Assembly: GCA_963818445.1 (NCBI GenBank)
Contig: CAWFSG010000012.1
Coordinates: 1-64,000 of the forward strand
DNA: 64,000 nucleotides
DNA from: Prado023 sp963818445
GTDB taxonomy: Bacteria > Actinomycetota > Actinomycetes > S36-B12 > CAIYMF01
Reading direction: 5' to 3'
How positions within the stretch are numbered: position 1 is the first letter of the stretch; every line of letters begins with the position of its first letter. A program made the position numbers and the translations under genes. The notes beneath the pieces are model-generated. The model had not been told where the DNA came from and searched no databases. It saw only the letters and a program-made list of their open reading frames with translations. Of this stretch, positions 55,942-64,000 are shown piece by piece.

Positions 55942-56247
55942 ATGAGGAGCACCAGCGACACAGCACCCCCCGGCTACGCGGACAACCGCGACGACATCCA
56001 GCGCCGGCTGCGCCGGATCGAGGGTCAGGTTCGTGGCCTGCAGCGGATGGTCGATGAGGACACGTACTGCATCGACGTGCTCACGCAGGTGTCAGCCACG
56101 ACCCGGGCGCTTGAGTCCGTGGCCCTGGTGATGCTCGACGACCATCTCTCCCACTGCGTGGCACATGCCGTCGCCGAGGGCGGTGAGGTCGGCGAGGTGA
56201 AGCTCAAGGAGGCCTCGGCTGCCATCGCGCGCCTGGTCCGCTCGTGA
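55942..56247 (+). CDS. csoR: copper-sensing transcriptional repressor CsoR
   Basis: A 101-residue all-helical repressor that leaves DNA on binding Cu(I). The ligands Cys43, His68 and Cys72 show the exact C-x24-H-x3-C spacing of Mycobacterium CsoR. The family N-terminal helix is RRLRRIEGQVRGLQRMV. It is the first gene of csoR-copA, its stop overlapping the copA GTG by 4 bp. Autoregulation is indicated by the operator in its promoter. Confidence 0.95.
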   Translation: MRSTSDTAPPGYADNRDDIQRRLRRIEGQVRGLQRMVDEDTYCIDVLTQVSATTRALESVALVMLDDHLSHCVAHAVAEGGEVGEVKLKEASAAIARLVRS

Positions 56248-58529
56248 CCGACACCGCCGGCGCCGGCCCGGCCACCTCGATCCCCGACGCGCGCCACGTC
56301 CTCGAGCTCGAGATCGGCGGGATGACCTGCGCGTCGTGCGCCGCCCGGATCGAGAAGAAGCTCAACCGGATGCCCGGGGTTGAGGCCTCCGTCAACTACG
56401 CCACCGAGCGCGCGCGAGTGAGCCTGCCGGAGGGCACGGACGTCGCCGCGGCGATCGCCACGGTGGAGGCCACGGGATACACCGCGGCCCTTCCTGCGCC
56501 CCCCCAGCAGAGCTCGACGGCCGGCGATGACGCTGCCCCGCCGGTGGACCACGAGATGGTCTCGCTGCGCCAACGCCTGCAGGTCAGCGCCGCCCTCGCG
56601 ATCCCGGTCGTCGCCCTGTCGATGATCCCGGCGCTGCAGTTCACCTACTGGCAGTGGGCGTGCCTGGCCCTGGCCTCTCCGGTGGTCGTGTGGGGCGCCT
56701 GGCCGTTCCACCGTGCCGCCTACGTGAACGCCCGGCATGGGGCCACGACCATGGACACGCTGATCAGCATCGGGGTGTCGGCGGCCTACCTGTACTCGCT
56801 CTGGGCGCTGTTCCTCGGCGGCGCGGGGATGACCGGCATGACCATGACCGGCTCCGTGCTGAGCCCGGGCGACGACCTGGTACCGCACATCTACCTGGAG
56901 ACTGCGGCAGCCGTCACCGTGTTCGTCCTCCTCGGCCGCTACCTCGAGGCGCGCGCCAAGCGAAGCTCCGGTGAGGCGCTGCGCGCCCTTCTCGATCTGG
57001 GCGCCAAGGAGGTCGCGGTGCTGCGCGGCGGAGTCGAGCAGCGGATCCCCGTCGCCGACCTGCTCGTGGACGAGGAGTTCGTCGTCCGACCCGGGGAGAA
57101 GGTCGCCACGGACGGCGTGGTCACGTCCGGCACGTCGGCGATCGACGCGTCCATGCTCACCGGCGAGCCGGTGCCGGTCGAGGTCGGGCCCGGCGATCCG
57201 GTCGTGGGTGCCACGATCAACGCCGGGGGTCGCCTGGTGGTGCGAGCCACCCGAGTGGGGGCGGACACCCAGCTGGCCCAGATGGCCCGCCTGGTATCCG
57301 AGGCGCAGGCCGGGAAGGCGCCGGTCCAGCGGCTGGCCGACCGGGTGTCCGCGGTCTTCGTCCCCGTGGTGATCGGCCTGAGCCTCTTCACCCTCGTCGC
57401 ATGGCTGGCCACCGATCACACGGCACAGGCCGCGTTCAGCGCTGCAGTGGCCGTGCTGATCATCGCCTGCCCGTGCGCCCTCGGACTGGCCACGCCCACC
57501 GCCCTGCTCGTGGGCACGGGGCGCGGCGCCCAGATGGGCATCCTGATCCGCGGGCCCGAGGTCCTCGAGTCGACCCGGCGCGTGGACACGATCGTGCTGG
57601 ACAAGACCGGGACGTTGACGACCGGTCGGATGCAGGTCGTGGAGGTGCACGCCGTGGCTGGCACCTCCCCCGCAGATGTCCTCGCGATGGCCGGGGCCGT
57701 GGAGGACGCCTCCGAGCACCCGATCGGCGAGGCCATCGCGGCCGCCGCCACGGCCACCCCCGCTCAGCTGGTGACCGACTTCCGGGCCACCCCGGGCCTG
57801 GGCGTCGAGGGCCTGGTCGCCGGCCGCCACGTGGTTGCCGGTCGGGCCGAGTGGCTGGCCGAGCAGTGGGCCATGGTCCTTCCCGACGACCTGCGCGCGC
57901 ACCTCGAGGCCGCCCAGTCCCTCGGCCGCACCGCGGTGGCCGTCGGATGGGACGGCGGCGCACGTGGCGTGATCGAGGTCGCCGACACCGTGAAGCCGAC
58001 ATCCGCGCAGGCGGTGGCCGAGTTCCGCTCACTGGGCCTGACCCCCGTCCTGCTCACCGGAGACAACTCCCGGGCAGCGCGCGCGATCGCCGACGAGGTC
58101 GGCATCTCCGAGGTGATCGCCGGCGTCCTGCCCGAGGGCAAGGTGCAGGCGGTCCACGAGCTGCAGCAGCGCGGCGGCGTGGTGGCGATGGTCGGCGACG
58201 GGGTCAACGACGCCGCGGCCCTGGCGACCGCGGACCTCGGCATCGCGATGGGCACCGGTACCGACGTGGCCATCGCCGCCGCGGACCTGACCCTGGTTCG
58301 CGGTGACCCACGGGCGGCCGTGGATGCAATCCGGCTGTCGCGGCGCACGCTACGGATCATCAAGGGCAACCTGTTCTGGGCGTTCGCCTACAACGTGGCT
58401 GCCATCCCGATGGCGATGCTGGGCCTGCTGAACCCCTTCATCGCGGGCGCGGCGATGGCGTTCTCCTCGGTCTTCGTCGTCACCAACAGCTTGCGCCTGC
58501 GCAACTTCCGGAGCATCGCCGGCACCTGA
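56244..58529 (+). CDS. copA: copper-exporting P1B-type ATPase
   Basis: 761 residues that pump Cu(I) out of the cell. There is one N-terminal heavy-metal domain (GGMTCASCAARIEKKL). The transmembrane metal site is IACPCALGLATPTA (CPC). The TGE loop is MLTGEP, the phosphorylation site VLDKTGTLTTG, the SEHP motif DASEHPIGEA and the hinge MVGDGVNDAAAL. Translation is coupled to csoR through GTGA. Confidence 0.96.
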   Translation: MTDTAGAGPATSIPDARHVLELEIGGMTCASCAARIEKKLNRMPGVEASVNYATERARVSLPEGTDVAAAIATVEATGYTAALPAPPQQSSTAGDDAAPPVDHEMVSLRQRLQVSAALAIPVVALSMIPALQFTYWQWACLALASPVVVWGAWPFHRAAYVNARHGATTMDTLISIGVSAAYLYSLWALFLGGAGMTGMTMTGSVLSPGDDLVPHIYLETAAAVTVFVLLGRYLEARAKRSSGEALRALLDLGAKEVAVLRGGVEQRIPVADLLVDEEFVVRPGEKVATDGVVTSGTSAIDASMLTGEPVPVEVGPGDPVVGATINAGGRLVVRATRVGADTQLAQMARLVSEAQAGKAPVQRLADRVSAVFVPVVIGLSLFTLVAWLATDHTAQAAFSAAVAVLIIACPCALGLATPTALLVGTGRGAQMGILIRGPEVLESTRRVDTIVLDKTGTLTTGRMQVVEVHAVAGTSPADVLAMAGAVEDASEHPIGEAIAAAATATPAQLVTDFRATPGLGVEGLVAGRHVVAGRAEWLAEQWAMVLPDDLRAHLEAAQSLGRTAVAVGWDGGARGVIEVADTVKPTSAQAVAEFRSLGLTPVLLTGDNSRAARAIADEVGISEVIAGVLPEGKVQAVHELQQRGGVVAMVGDGVNDAAALATADLGIAMGTGTDVAIAAADLTLVRGDPRAAVDAIRLSRRTLRIIKGNLFWAFAYNVAAIPMAMLGLLNPFIAGAAMAFSSVFVVTNSLRLRNFRSIAGT

Positions 58530-58541
58530 ATGGACCTGCCC

Positions 58542-59009
58542 TCAGGCATGGGGTCCGTCCTCGATGAGGCGCCGGCCGAGGGTGACTGCATGGCTGGCGG
58601 GCTCGAGGCGATACCCACGCTGCTCGTAGAACGCGACGACCTCAGCGTTGTCCCCGCGCACCTGGAGGTTGACCTTGGGACAGCCCCGCTCGAGCAGCAG
58701 CGCCTCCGCGTGGTCCATCAGCGCGCTCCCGGCCCCCCGACCCCTGCACTCCGGGTCGACGGCGAGGTAGTTCACCGTTCCGCGATGACCGTCGTAGCCG
58801 ACCATCAGCGCCGCGATCACCCGGTCCCCCTGCTCACCCACGAGCAGGCCCCAGGGCGAGTCGGCGAGCTTGCGGTCGATGTCGCGGTCGGGATCGTTCC
58901 AGGGCCGGGTCAGGCCCACGCGGTGCCAGAGGCCGACGACCGCCGCACGGTCGGGCTCCGCGAAGGTCCGGATGTGCACCGGACCGCAGGGTACCGGCAC
59001 GTCAGACAT
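58542..59009 (-). CDS. GNAT acetyltransferase 1 (YpeA-like)
   Basis: A 155-residue GNAT. The acetyl-CoA loop is VDPECRGRGAGSALMDHAE, and the C-terminal region is LQVRGDNAEVVAFYEQRGYRL. It resembles YpeA. Substrate unknown. ATG at 59009 overlaps the preceding GNAT gene by 8 bp. It is convergent with copA. Confidence 0.87.
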   Translation of the reverse strand: MSDVPVPCGPVHIRTFAEPDRAAVVGLWHRVGLTRPWNDPDRDIDRKLADSPWGLLVGEQGDRVIAALMVGYDGHRGTVNYLAVDPECRGRGAGSALMDHAEALLLERGCPKVNLQVRGDNAEVVAFYEQRGYRLEPASHAVTLGRRLIEDGPHA

Positions 59010-59589
59010 CGGTGATCGCGATCGACCCCGGCAGGCAGGGTGCGTCCGGAAGGCCCGAGCCGTGGGTGCCGTCGGCGAGGTCGGGATCAAGCGGAGCGCC
59101 CATGAGGATCGCGTCCCACACCTGGCCGGACGCACGCCGGTAGTGCGCCCGGATCCGTCCCTCGACAGCAAAGCCGCGGGAGAGGTAGAGGCGAAGGGCG
59201 GGCTCGTTGTGCGGCCAGACCTGGAGCTCCGCCTTGTGCGCGCCCAGCGCGCGGGCGGCAGCGAGGAGCGCGTCGAGCAGCAGGCCGCCCACTCCGCGAC
59301 CGCGCCAGTCAGCAGCCAGGTTCATCCCGAGCTCAGCCACCCCGTAGCGAGCCGCGTGCACCGCGCCCTGCCCGACGAGGCAGTCGGTCGCGGGGTCCGC
59401 CACGACCAGCGTGCGAACCATCGGGTCGGCCAGGCCCTGCAGCCAGTGCTCGCGACGCCGGTGCCGGTCGAACCCCGGCTCGGTGCCCAACCAGATGCCC
59501 TCAGCGGCGACCTCCTCGAGGAGGTCGAGTGCCTCGGGCACGTCCGCCGCGCGCATGTCCCGGACGATCACACCCACCACGGGCGCCAT
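59002..59589 (-). CDS. GNAT acetyltransferase 2
   Basis: A 195-residue GNAT with the acetyl-CoA loop ADWRGRGVGGLLLDALLA and the C-terminal QVWPHNEPALRLYLSRGFAVEG, closer to RimJ/RimL or PhnO-type N-acetyltransferases. It is translated just before GNAT 1 with an 8-bp overlap. The two are not close paralogues. Confidence 0.87.
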   Translation of the reverse strand: MAPVVGVIVRDMRAADVPEALDLLEEVAAEGIWLGTEPGFDRHRRREHWLQGLADPMVRTLVVADPATDCLVGQGAVHAARYGVAELGMNLAADWRGRGVGGLLLDALLAAARALGAHKAELQVWPHNEPALRLYLSRGFAVEGRIRAHYRRASGQVWDAILMGAPLDPDLADGTHGSGLPDAPCLPGSIAITDV

Positions 59590-59615
59590 CCTGCCCGACA
59601 GGGGCACGCTTCCCG

Positions 59616-59978
59616 CTACTCGGACCCCGACGCGCCCACGTACGACTGCCAGGGCCGGTCCAGCCGGGCGCGCCCGGTGAGCACGTAGTCATCGGCCCAC
59701 TCCCGCACCAGTCGGGCCATCACCTCGTCGCGCACCGCGGGGTCACTCGCGGCCGGCAGGGAGCCCAGGTCGCTCTTCACGTCGTAGAACCCGCCGGTGA
59801 CCGGGTACCCGCACGAGTCCCCGTCGAGGAGGCCCGCGGGGTCCATCCACGACTCCCCCGCGGGATCGGCCAGCACCTCGGCGAGCCGGGCGCGCGCCCG
59901 ATCGTCGAGGCCACCGGCCACCTCGGGGTGGCGGGCCAGCAGCTCGGACGCCGCTGAGTCGAGGAGCTCGTCAGCCAT
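59616..59978 (-). CDS. hypothetical protein of 120 residues
   Basis: Not recognised. ATG at 59978 follows GGAGGTGGCG. The sequence is acidic, predicted mostly helical, with DGDSCGYPVTGGFYDVKSDLGSL and REWADDYV. A longer start at 60062 is open but less likely. It sits between the GNAT pair and an ABC exporter, all on the minus strand. Confidence 0.6.
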   Translation of the reverse strand: MADELLDSAASELLARHPEVAGGLDDRARARLAEVLADPAGESWMDPAGLLDGDSCGYPVTGGFYDVKSDLGSLPAASDPAVRDEVMARLVREWADDYVLTGRARLDRPWQSYVGASGSE

Positions 59979-60062
59979 GGTCGCCACCTCCGGGTGCCGG
60001 GATCGAACCGAGGGCGATCGTAGGCCGATCGGTAGCGCCGATGCCAGCGCCGAACGCAGCAC

Positions 60063-61727
60063 CTACGCGCTGACGACGTCCCGCCTCACGAACCGGCTGA
60101 TGCCCAGGGCGACGAGCGCCAGGGCGATGACCAGCATCACCGGGATTCCCAGGTACTGCGGGTCGGGTCCGGGAACGACAGGCGAGTGCGCGAACGGGCT
60201 GAGGGTGCGCAGCCAATCGGGCACGTCCCACAGGACGCCGAACTCGCCCATGACCAGGAATCCGATGAAGAGCACCCAGACAAGCCAGCTGACCCGGGGC
60301 CAGAACCCCCAGATCGCCACCGCGAGGCCGACCACCACCCACGCGGCCGGGATCCGCGCGAGTGCGGCCAGCCCGAGCCGCCACACCTGATCGGGCTCGC
60401 CCACCGACATCGCGTGACCAAGCCCGACGGCCAGCCCGACCAGCACGGTGAGCACGGCGACTCCGAGCAGGGCGAGGACTGCATGGCTCGTCGCCCACTG
60501 GCGCCGCGAGGTCGCGGTGGCCAGCACGTTCTCCGTGCGCCCGCCCTCCTCCTCGGTGTGCAGCCAGTGCGATGCGGTGATCCCGTACGCGGCGACCAGC
60601 GAGCCGATGATCCCGAGCTCAGCGGCGAGGAAGGCGTCCACGAGGCCCTGACGACCGCCCAGCTTCTCGATGAACTGCTCCATGGCCGGGGTGTCGATGA
60701 AGCCGCTGACGCTGTCGGCCACGCTGCCCAGCACGATCCCCATGAGCACCGCTGCCGTGACCCACGCCACGAAGGACGGGCGCTGCAGCCGCAACGACAG
60801 GCCCCACGTGGATGCGATGCGGCCCTCGGCGGGACCTGGGCGGTCGGCGAGCAGGCCGGCACCGAGGTCGCGCCGGCGGCGGAGCAGGAACGAGATCGAC
60901 ACCAGGATGACCGTGGCCACCAGCGGGAGGACGAGCATCGCCCACCGCGTGCCGGAGAAGGCCCGCACCTGCTGGCTCCACCCGATCGGCGACAGCCACG
61001 ACAGCCACCCGGGGCCATCCTCGGCCAGGTCCCCCACCGCCCGGGCGACATAGGCCACCGCGAGCACCACCAGCCCCAGCCCCGTGGCCGCGCGCGCACT
61101 CACGCTCAGCTGCGCAGTGATCCCGCCGACTGCCGCGAACAGCAGCCCGGTCGCGCCCCACGCAGCCCCGAAGGCGAGGCTCCCGGCCAGAGGAAGCCCG
61201 GCCATCGCCAGGCCGGCCCCGGTCAGGACCGCGATGCCCGCGGCCGTGATCCCCGCCAGCAGGATCCCCGCGGCCAGCGGCGCGCAGCGACCCACCACGG
61301 TCGCCCCGACCAGCTCCAGGCGCCCGGTCTCCTCCTCGGCGCGGGTGTGCCGGACCACCAGGATGATCATCAGCACGCCGACCATCGCCGCACCGAAGGC
61401 GGTCATCTTGAACAGCGACAGCTCTCCGAGTGACGTCGGGTCGTAGATGCGCCCGTAGAGCGCGATCAGCGCAGCAGAGCCGTTGACCGCCTCGGCGGCC
61501 TGCACCCGCTGCGGCAGGTCGGGGTAGAGCCCGACCGTGGCCTGGGCGGAGAGGGTGGCCATGCCGGCGATCCCGAGGACCCACGCGGGCACCAGGATCC
61601 GATCCCGTCGCAGGGCCAGCCTGAGCATCGGAGCGGTGCCGACGAACGCGGAGCCGCCTCCCCGCTCCCTGCCCGCGGGCGACGCCGACGTCGGACGCAC
61701 GGCCGTCCGGGCAGCGCCGGTGGTCAT
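60063..61727 (-). CDS. ABC-2 type exporter permease (polyketide-antibiotic exporter type)
   Basis: 554 residues with about 12 hydrophobic segments in two homologous halves. The conserved block RHTRAEEETGRLELVGATVVGR recurs in the second half as LHTEEEGGRTENVLATATSRRQW. This double-length form is known from actinobacterial TetR-regulated antibiotic exporters. Its GTG/ATG at 61727 overlaps the ATPase stop. Confidence 0.87.
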   Translation of the reverse strand: MTTGAARTAVRPTSASPAGRERGGGSAFVGTAPMLRLALRRDRILVPAWVLGIAGMATLSAQATVGLYPDLPQRVQAAEAVNGSAALIALYGRIYDPTSLGELSLFKMTAFGAAMVGVLMIILVVRHTRAEEETGRLELVGATVVGRCAPLAAGILLAGITAAGIAVLTGAGLAMAGLPLAGSLAFGAAWGATGLLFAAVGGITAQLSVSARAATGLGLVVLAVAYVARAVGDLAEDGPGWLSWLSPIGWSQQVRAFSGTRWAMLVLPLVATVILVSISFLLRRRRDLGAGLLADRPGPAEGRIASTWGLSLRLQRPSFVAWVTAAVLMGIVLGSVADSVSGFIDTPAMEQFIEKLGGRQGLVDAFLAAELGIIGSLVAAYGITASHWLHTEEEGGRTENVLATATSRRQWATSHAVLALLGVAVLTVLVGLAVGLGHAMSVGEPDQVWRLGLAALARIPAAWVVVGLAVAIWGFWPRVSWLVWVLFIGFLVMGEFGVLWDVPDWLRTLSPFAHSPVVPGPDPQYLGIPVMLVIALALVALGISRFVRRDVVSA

Positions 61728-62752
61728 GCCGATCGCCTCCCCCGGTGCCCGAGGTGCCGGCGGTGCGATCCGCTGGCCCCAGCTGCCTCATCCGCACCGT
61801 TGGCCGCGTCGGCCGGCTCGGCGAGCACATCCCGGTAGTGCCGGAGGAACAGCTCCTCGAGGGTGGGCGGAGCCGTGGTCAGGCTGGTGAGCCCACCGGA
61901 ACCCAGGCTGGCCATGAGCGGGGACAGCCCGTGGGCCTCGACACTGGCCGTGACCCGGTGGCCGTCCACGAGCACGTCGTGCACCCCGGGGAGATGCTCG
62001 AGCCCAGCAGGGACCATCTCCACCTCGGCGACGACCGAGGTCCGGGTCAGGTGCCGCAGCTGGGCCATCGTCCCGGACTCCACGACCACGCCCTGGCGGA
62101 TGATGCTCACGCGGTCGCACAGCGCCTCCACCTCGGACAGGATGTGGCTGCTGAGCAGGACAGTGCGACCGGCGGCGCGGAACTGGCCGATGTGGTCACG
62201 GAAGGTGGCGTCCATGAGCGGGTCGAGCCCCGCGGTCGGCTCGTCGAGCAGCAGCAGCTCCACGTCGCTGGCCAGCGCCGCGACGAGGGCCACCTTCTGC
62301 CGGTTGCCCTTGGAGTAGGTGCGGCCCTTCTTCGTCGGGTCGAGGTCGAAGCGCGCGATCAGGTCATCGCGCCGCGCGCGGTCCAGGCCCCCGCGCATCC
62401 GGCCCAGCATGTCGATGACCTCACCTCCGGTGAGGTTCGGCCAGAGGGTGACGTCGCCGGGGACGTAGGCCAGCCGGCGGTGCAGCGCCGCTGCGTCATG
62501 CCACGGATCGCCACCGAGGAGGCGGACGGTCCCGGCGTCGGCCCGCAGCAGCCCGAGCAGGATCCGCAGCGTGGTCGTCTTGCCGGCGCCGTTGGGCCCG
62601 AGCAGGCCGTGCACCTCCCCGGGAACGACCTCCAGTGCGAGCTCGTCGAGCACCAGGGTCGTGCCGAACCGCTTGACCAGGCCGCGCACGTCGATGACGG
62701 CGCCGGTCGGAGCTTGGTCGGTCACCTGTGCGGGGGCGGAATCGAGGGCCAT
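61724..62752 (-). CDS. ABC transporter ATP-binding protein
   Basis: 342 residues. Walker A is GPNGAGKTTTLR, the signature TYSKGNRQKVAL (degenerate LSGGQ region, as is usual in this subfamily), and Walker B LLLLDEPTAGLD. A C-terminal extension ends in His/Arg-rich sequence. ATG at 62752 is preferred over 62761 because TACCGT (complement at 62760-62765) lies 7 nt upstream. It is the partner of the downstream permease. Confidence 0.92.
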   Translation of the reverse strand: MALDSAPAQVTDQAPTGAVIDVRGLVKRFGTTLVLDELALEVVPGEVHGLLGPNGAGKTTTLRILLGLLRADAGTVRLLGGDPWHDAAALHRRLAYVPGDVTLWPNLTGGEVIDMLGRMRGGLDRARRDDLIARFDLDPTKKGRTYSKGNRQKVALVAALASDVELLLLDEPTAGLDPLMDATFRDHIGQFRAAGRTVLLSSHILSEVEALCDRVSIIRQGVVVESGTMAQLRHLTRTSVVAEVEMVPAGLEHLPGVHDVLVDGHRVTASVEAHGLSPLMASLGSGGLTSLTTAPPTLEELFLRHYRDVLAEPADAANGADEAAGASGSHRRHLGHRGRRSA

Positions 62753-62909
62753 ACCCAGCACGGTATGCCCGGGATCACCCGATCACGAGGGACGTTCGAC
62801 CCCTTCGGCGCCGGCGTCGGAACTCCCCATCGCCGCCGACTCGACCTGCGACCGCACCTGCTGCGGCACTAGCCTGCGGCCATCTGCGTCCACACCGATC
62901 GGAGCCGTC

Positions 62910-64000
62910 GTGAACCATGTCCTGGACTCCCCCGAGTTCGGTGCGATCCTGCAGGAGCTGGCCGACAAGTCCGGGAAGCCGGTGGCCGCCCTGCGCGAGG
63001 AGGCCGAGGCCGACTTCAAGGAGATGGCCGTACGTCCCGGCAAGTGGAGCGGCGCCGCGTGGGACAGCTTCTGCGGGTGGCTCTCGCGCGCCTACCGCGT
63101 GGACTACCGTCGCGCCGAGGTCGAGCACCTGCGCGAGCTGAACAAGTCGGCGTCGCTGGTCTTCCTGCCCAACCACCGCTCCTACCTGGACCCGATGATC
63201 CTGCGCTCGGCGCTGTCCCAGCACGGGTTCGGGCCCAACAACGTCCTGGGGGGCGCGAACCTGGCGATCTGGCCGTTCTCCGACATCGGCCAGCGCAATG
63301 GCATCGTCTTCATCCGTCGCGAGTTCCGCGACGACCATGTGTACCGGGCCACGCTGCGCGCCTACCTGTCGCACCTGATCGAGGAGCGCAAGAACCTCGA
63401 GTGGTACATCGAGGGCGGAAGAACCCGGACGGGCAAGCTGCGCCCACCCCGGCTGGGCATCCTGAGCTACGTCATGGACGCCTACGGCGAGCACCCCGAG
63501 CGCGACGTCCTGATCATCCCGACCTCGATCATCTACGACCAGCAGCACGAGGTCGGGGCGATCTCGGCCGAGGAGATGGGCGGCAAGAAGAAGCCCGAGA
63601 GCATCAAGTGGATGTACGAGTTCGCGACCTCACAGTCCCGCCGCCTGGGTCGCGCCTACCTGAGGTTCGGGCAGCCACTCTCCCTGGCCGACGCCGTGGC
63701 CCTGACCGCCGACGAGGAGGGCACCGTTCGACCGCGCCTGGCCGTGCAGAAGGTCGCCTTCGAGAACGCGAACCGGATCAACGCCGTCACGCCCATCACC
63801 CCGGGCGCCCTGATCACGTTCGCGCTCCTGGACAACGGGGACCGGTCGATCACCGTGGAGGAGGGACGCCGGATCCTGCTGCCGTCTGGCCGACTACATC
63901 CAGCGACGCCAGCTGCCCATGACCGAGTGGCCCGACCTCAGCGAGTTCGGGCGGATGCGCGAGGTCCTCGACCGGCTCGTCAGCGAGGGCGTCATCACCG
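62910..64000 (+). CDS. glycerol-3-phosphate acyltransferase, PlsB-like (partial)
   Basis: First acylation of glycerol 3-phosphate in phospholipid synthesis, or a related acyltransferase. The catalytic motif is FLPNHRSYLDPM (NHxxxxD), the second NGIVFIRREF, and the third YIEGGRTRTGKL (PlsB-type GG[RS]xRTG). GTG at 62910 opens a frame that runs to about 63885. There a frame change leads into LADYIQRRQLPMTEWPD and on past the right edge. Only about the first 360 residues are in the window. Confidence 0.85.
   Translation, partial: MNHVLDSPEFGAILQELADKSGKPVAALREEAEADFKEMAVRPGKWSGAAWDSFCGWLSRAYRVDYRRAEVEHLRELNKSASLVFLPNHRSYLDPMILRSALSQHGFGPNNVLGGANLAIWPFSDIGQRNGIVFIRREFRDDHVYRATLRAYLSHLIEERKNLEWYIEGGRTRTGKLRPPRLGILSYVMDAYGEHPERDVLIIPTSIIYDQQHEVGAISAEEMGGKKKPESIKWMYEFATSQSRRLGRAYLRFGQPLSLADAVALTADEEGTVRPRLAVQKVAFENANRINAVTPITPGALITFALLDNGDRSITVEEGRRILLPSGRLHPATPAAHDRVARPQRVRADARGPRPARQRGRHH

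Overview
The window is chromosomal DNA of a high-GC Gram-positive bacterium, almost certainly an actinomycete. The supporting evidence is the gene content: fused acetyl-CoA carboxylase carboxyltransferase, an mtrA-mtrB-like pair followed by a GerMN lipoprotein, a DUF222-type HNH nuclease, acVLRF1, and DUF3159, DUF2277, DUF2804 and DUF6191 proteins. The start-site architecture agrees: many genes begin 6-7 nt after a TANNNT-like -10 box (leaderless starts), and many operon genes are joined by GTGA or ATGA overlaps. I cannot place the family. No rRNA or tRNA gene was found. Nothing indicates a plasmid or prophage.

Layout. 1-7.3 kb: a broken accDA-like gene, a ~980-bp tandem duplication that leaves a truncated subtilase in front of a full one, and that second subtilase. 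It ends in 26 perfect tryptophan pentads and is followed by a membrane histidine kinase and a receiver-only regulator. 7.4-12.8 kb: rpe-ribD-ribE-ribBA-ribH-hisE-hisG, one tight minus-strand cluster. 13-15 kb: an IS1595-type transposase remnant and an HNH nuclease gene. 15-19 kb: SRAP protein plus hydrolase, divergent from aroA-rsgA. 19-26.6 kb: a lysozyme-like wall protein, a phosphotransferase, CBS protein plus P450, an mtrAB-like operon and a badly broken hydrolase. 26.6-32.8 kb: DEAD-box helicase, M15-like protein, RDD protein, thioesterase, and a potassium channel with its DUF6394 partner. 32.9-37.6 kb: fadA-fadB-tetR-acVLRF1.

37.6-42.4 kb: three 99-bp dispersed repeats spaced around a DUF559-like gene, a HAD phosphatase/glycerol-1-phosphate dehydrogenase pair and terC. 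42.4-46.5 kb: PCuAC copper chaperone plus DyP peroxidase behind a CsoR-like operator, then DUF3159, an epimerase and a DUF6191 protein. 46.6-52.6 kb: a heterodimeric ABC exporter, an NmrA-like gene bracketed by a second repeat family, and DUF2804. 52.6-58.5 kb: DUF2277, two tandem secreted Cna-B-like proteins, and csoR-copA with a matching operator. 58.5-64 kb: two GNATs, a small unknown, an ABC-2 exporter and the start of a plsB-like gene.

Co-operation. The copper genes form the clearest circuit: CsoR should control both copA and the PCuAC/DyP pair, because the two promoters share an identical 13-nt operator core. The fad operon carries its own TetR gene and has palindromes upstream of fadA. 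The subtilase, kinase and receiver at 2.6-7.3 kb look like a secreted-protease/signalling unit.

Quality warning. About twenty genes, most of them otherwise well conserved, are interrupted by single-base frameshifts. These are concentrated at 1-6.7, 25.7-26.6, 29-32 and 34-37 kb. Long stretches elsewhere are clean. Most breaks are probably sequence errors, so broken genes are listed as CDS across their full span unless a large part is missing.
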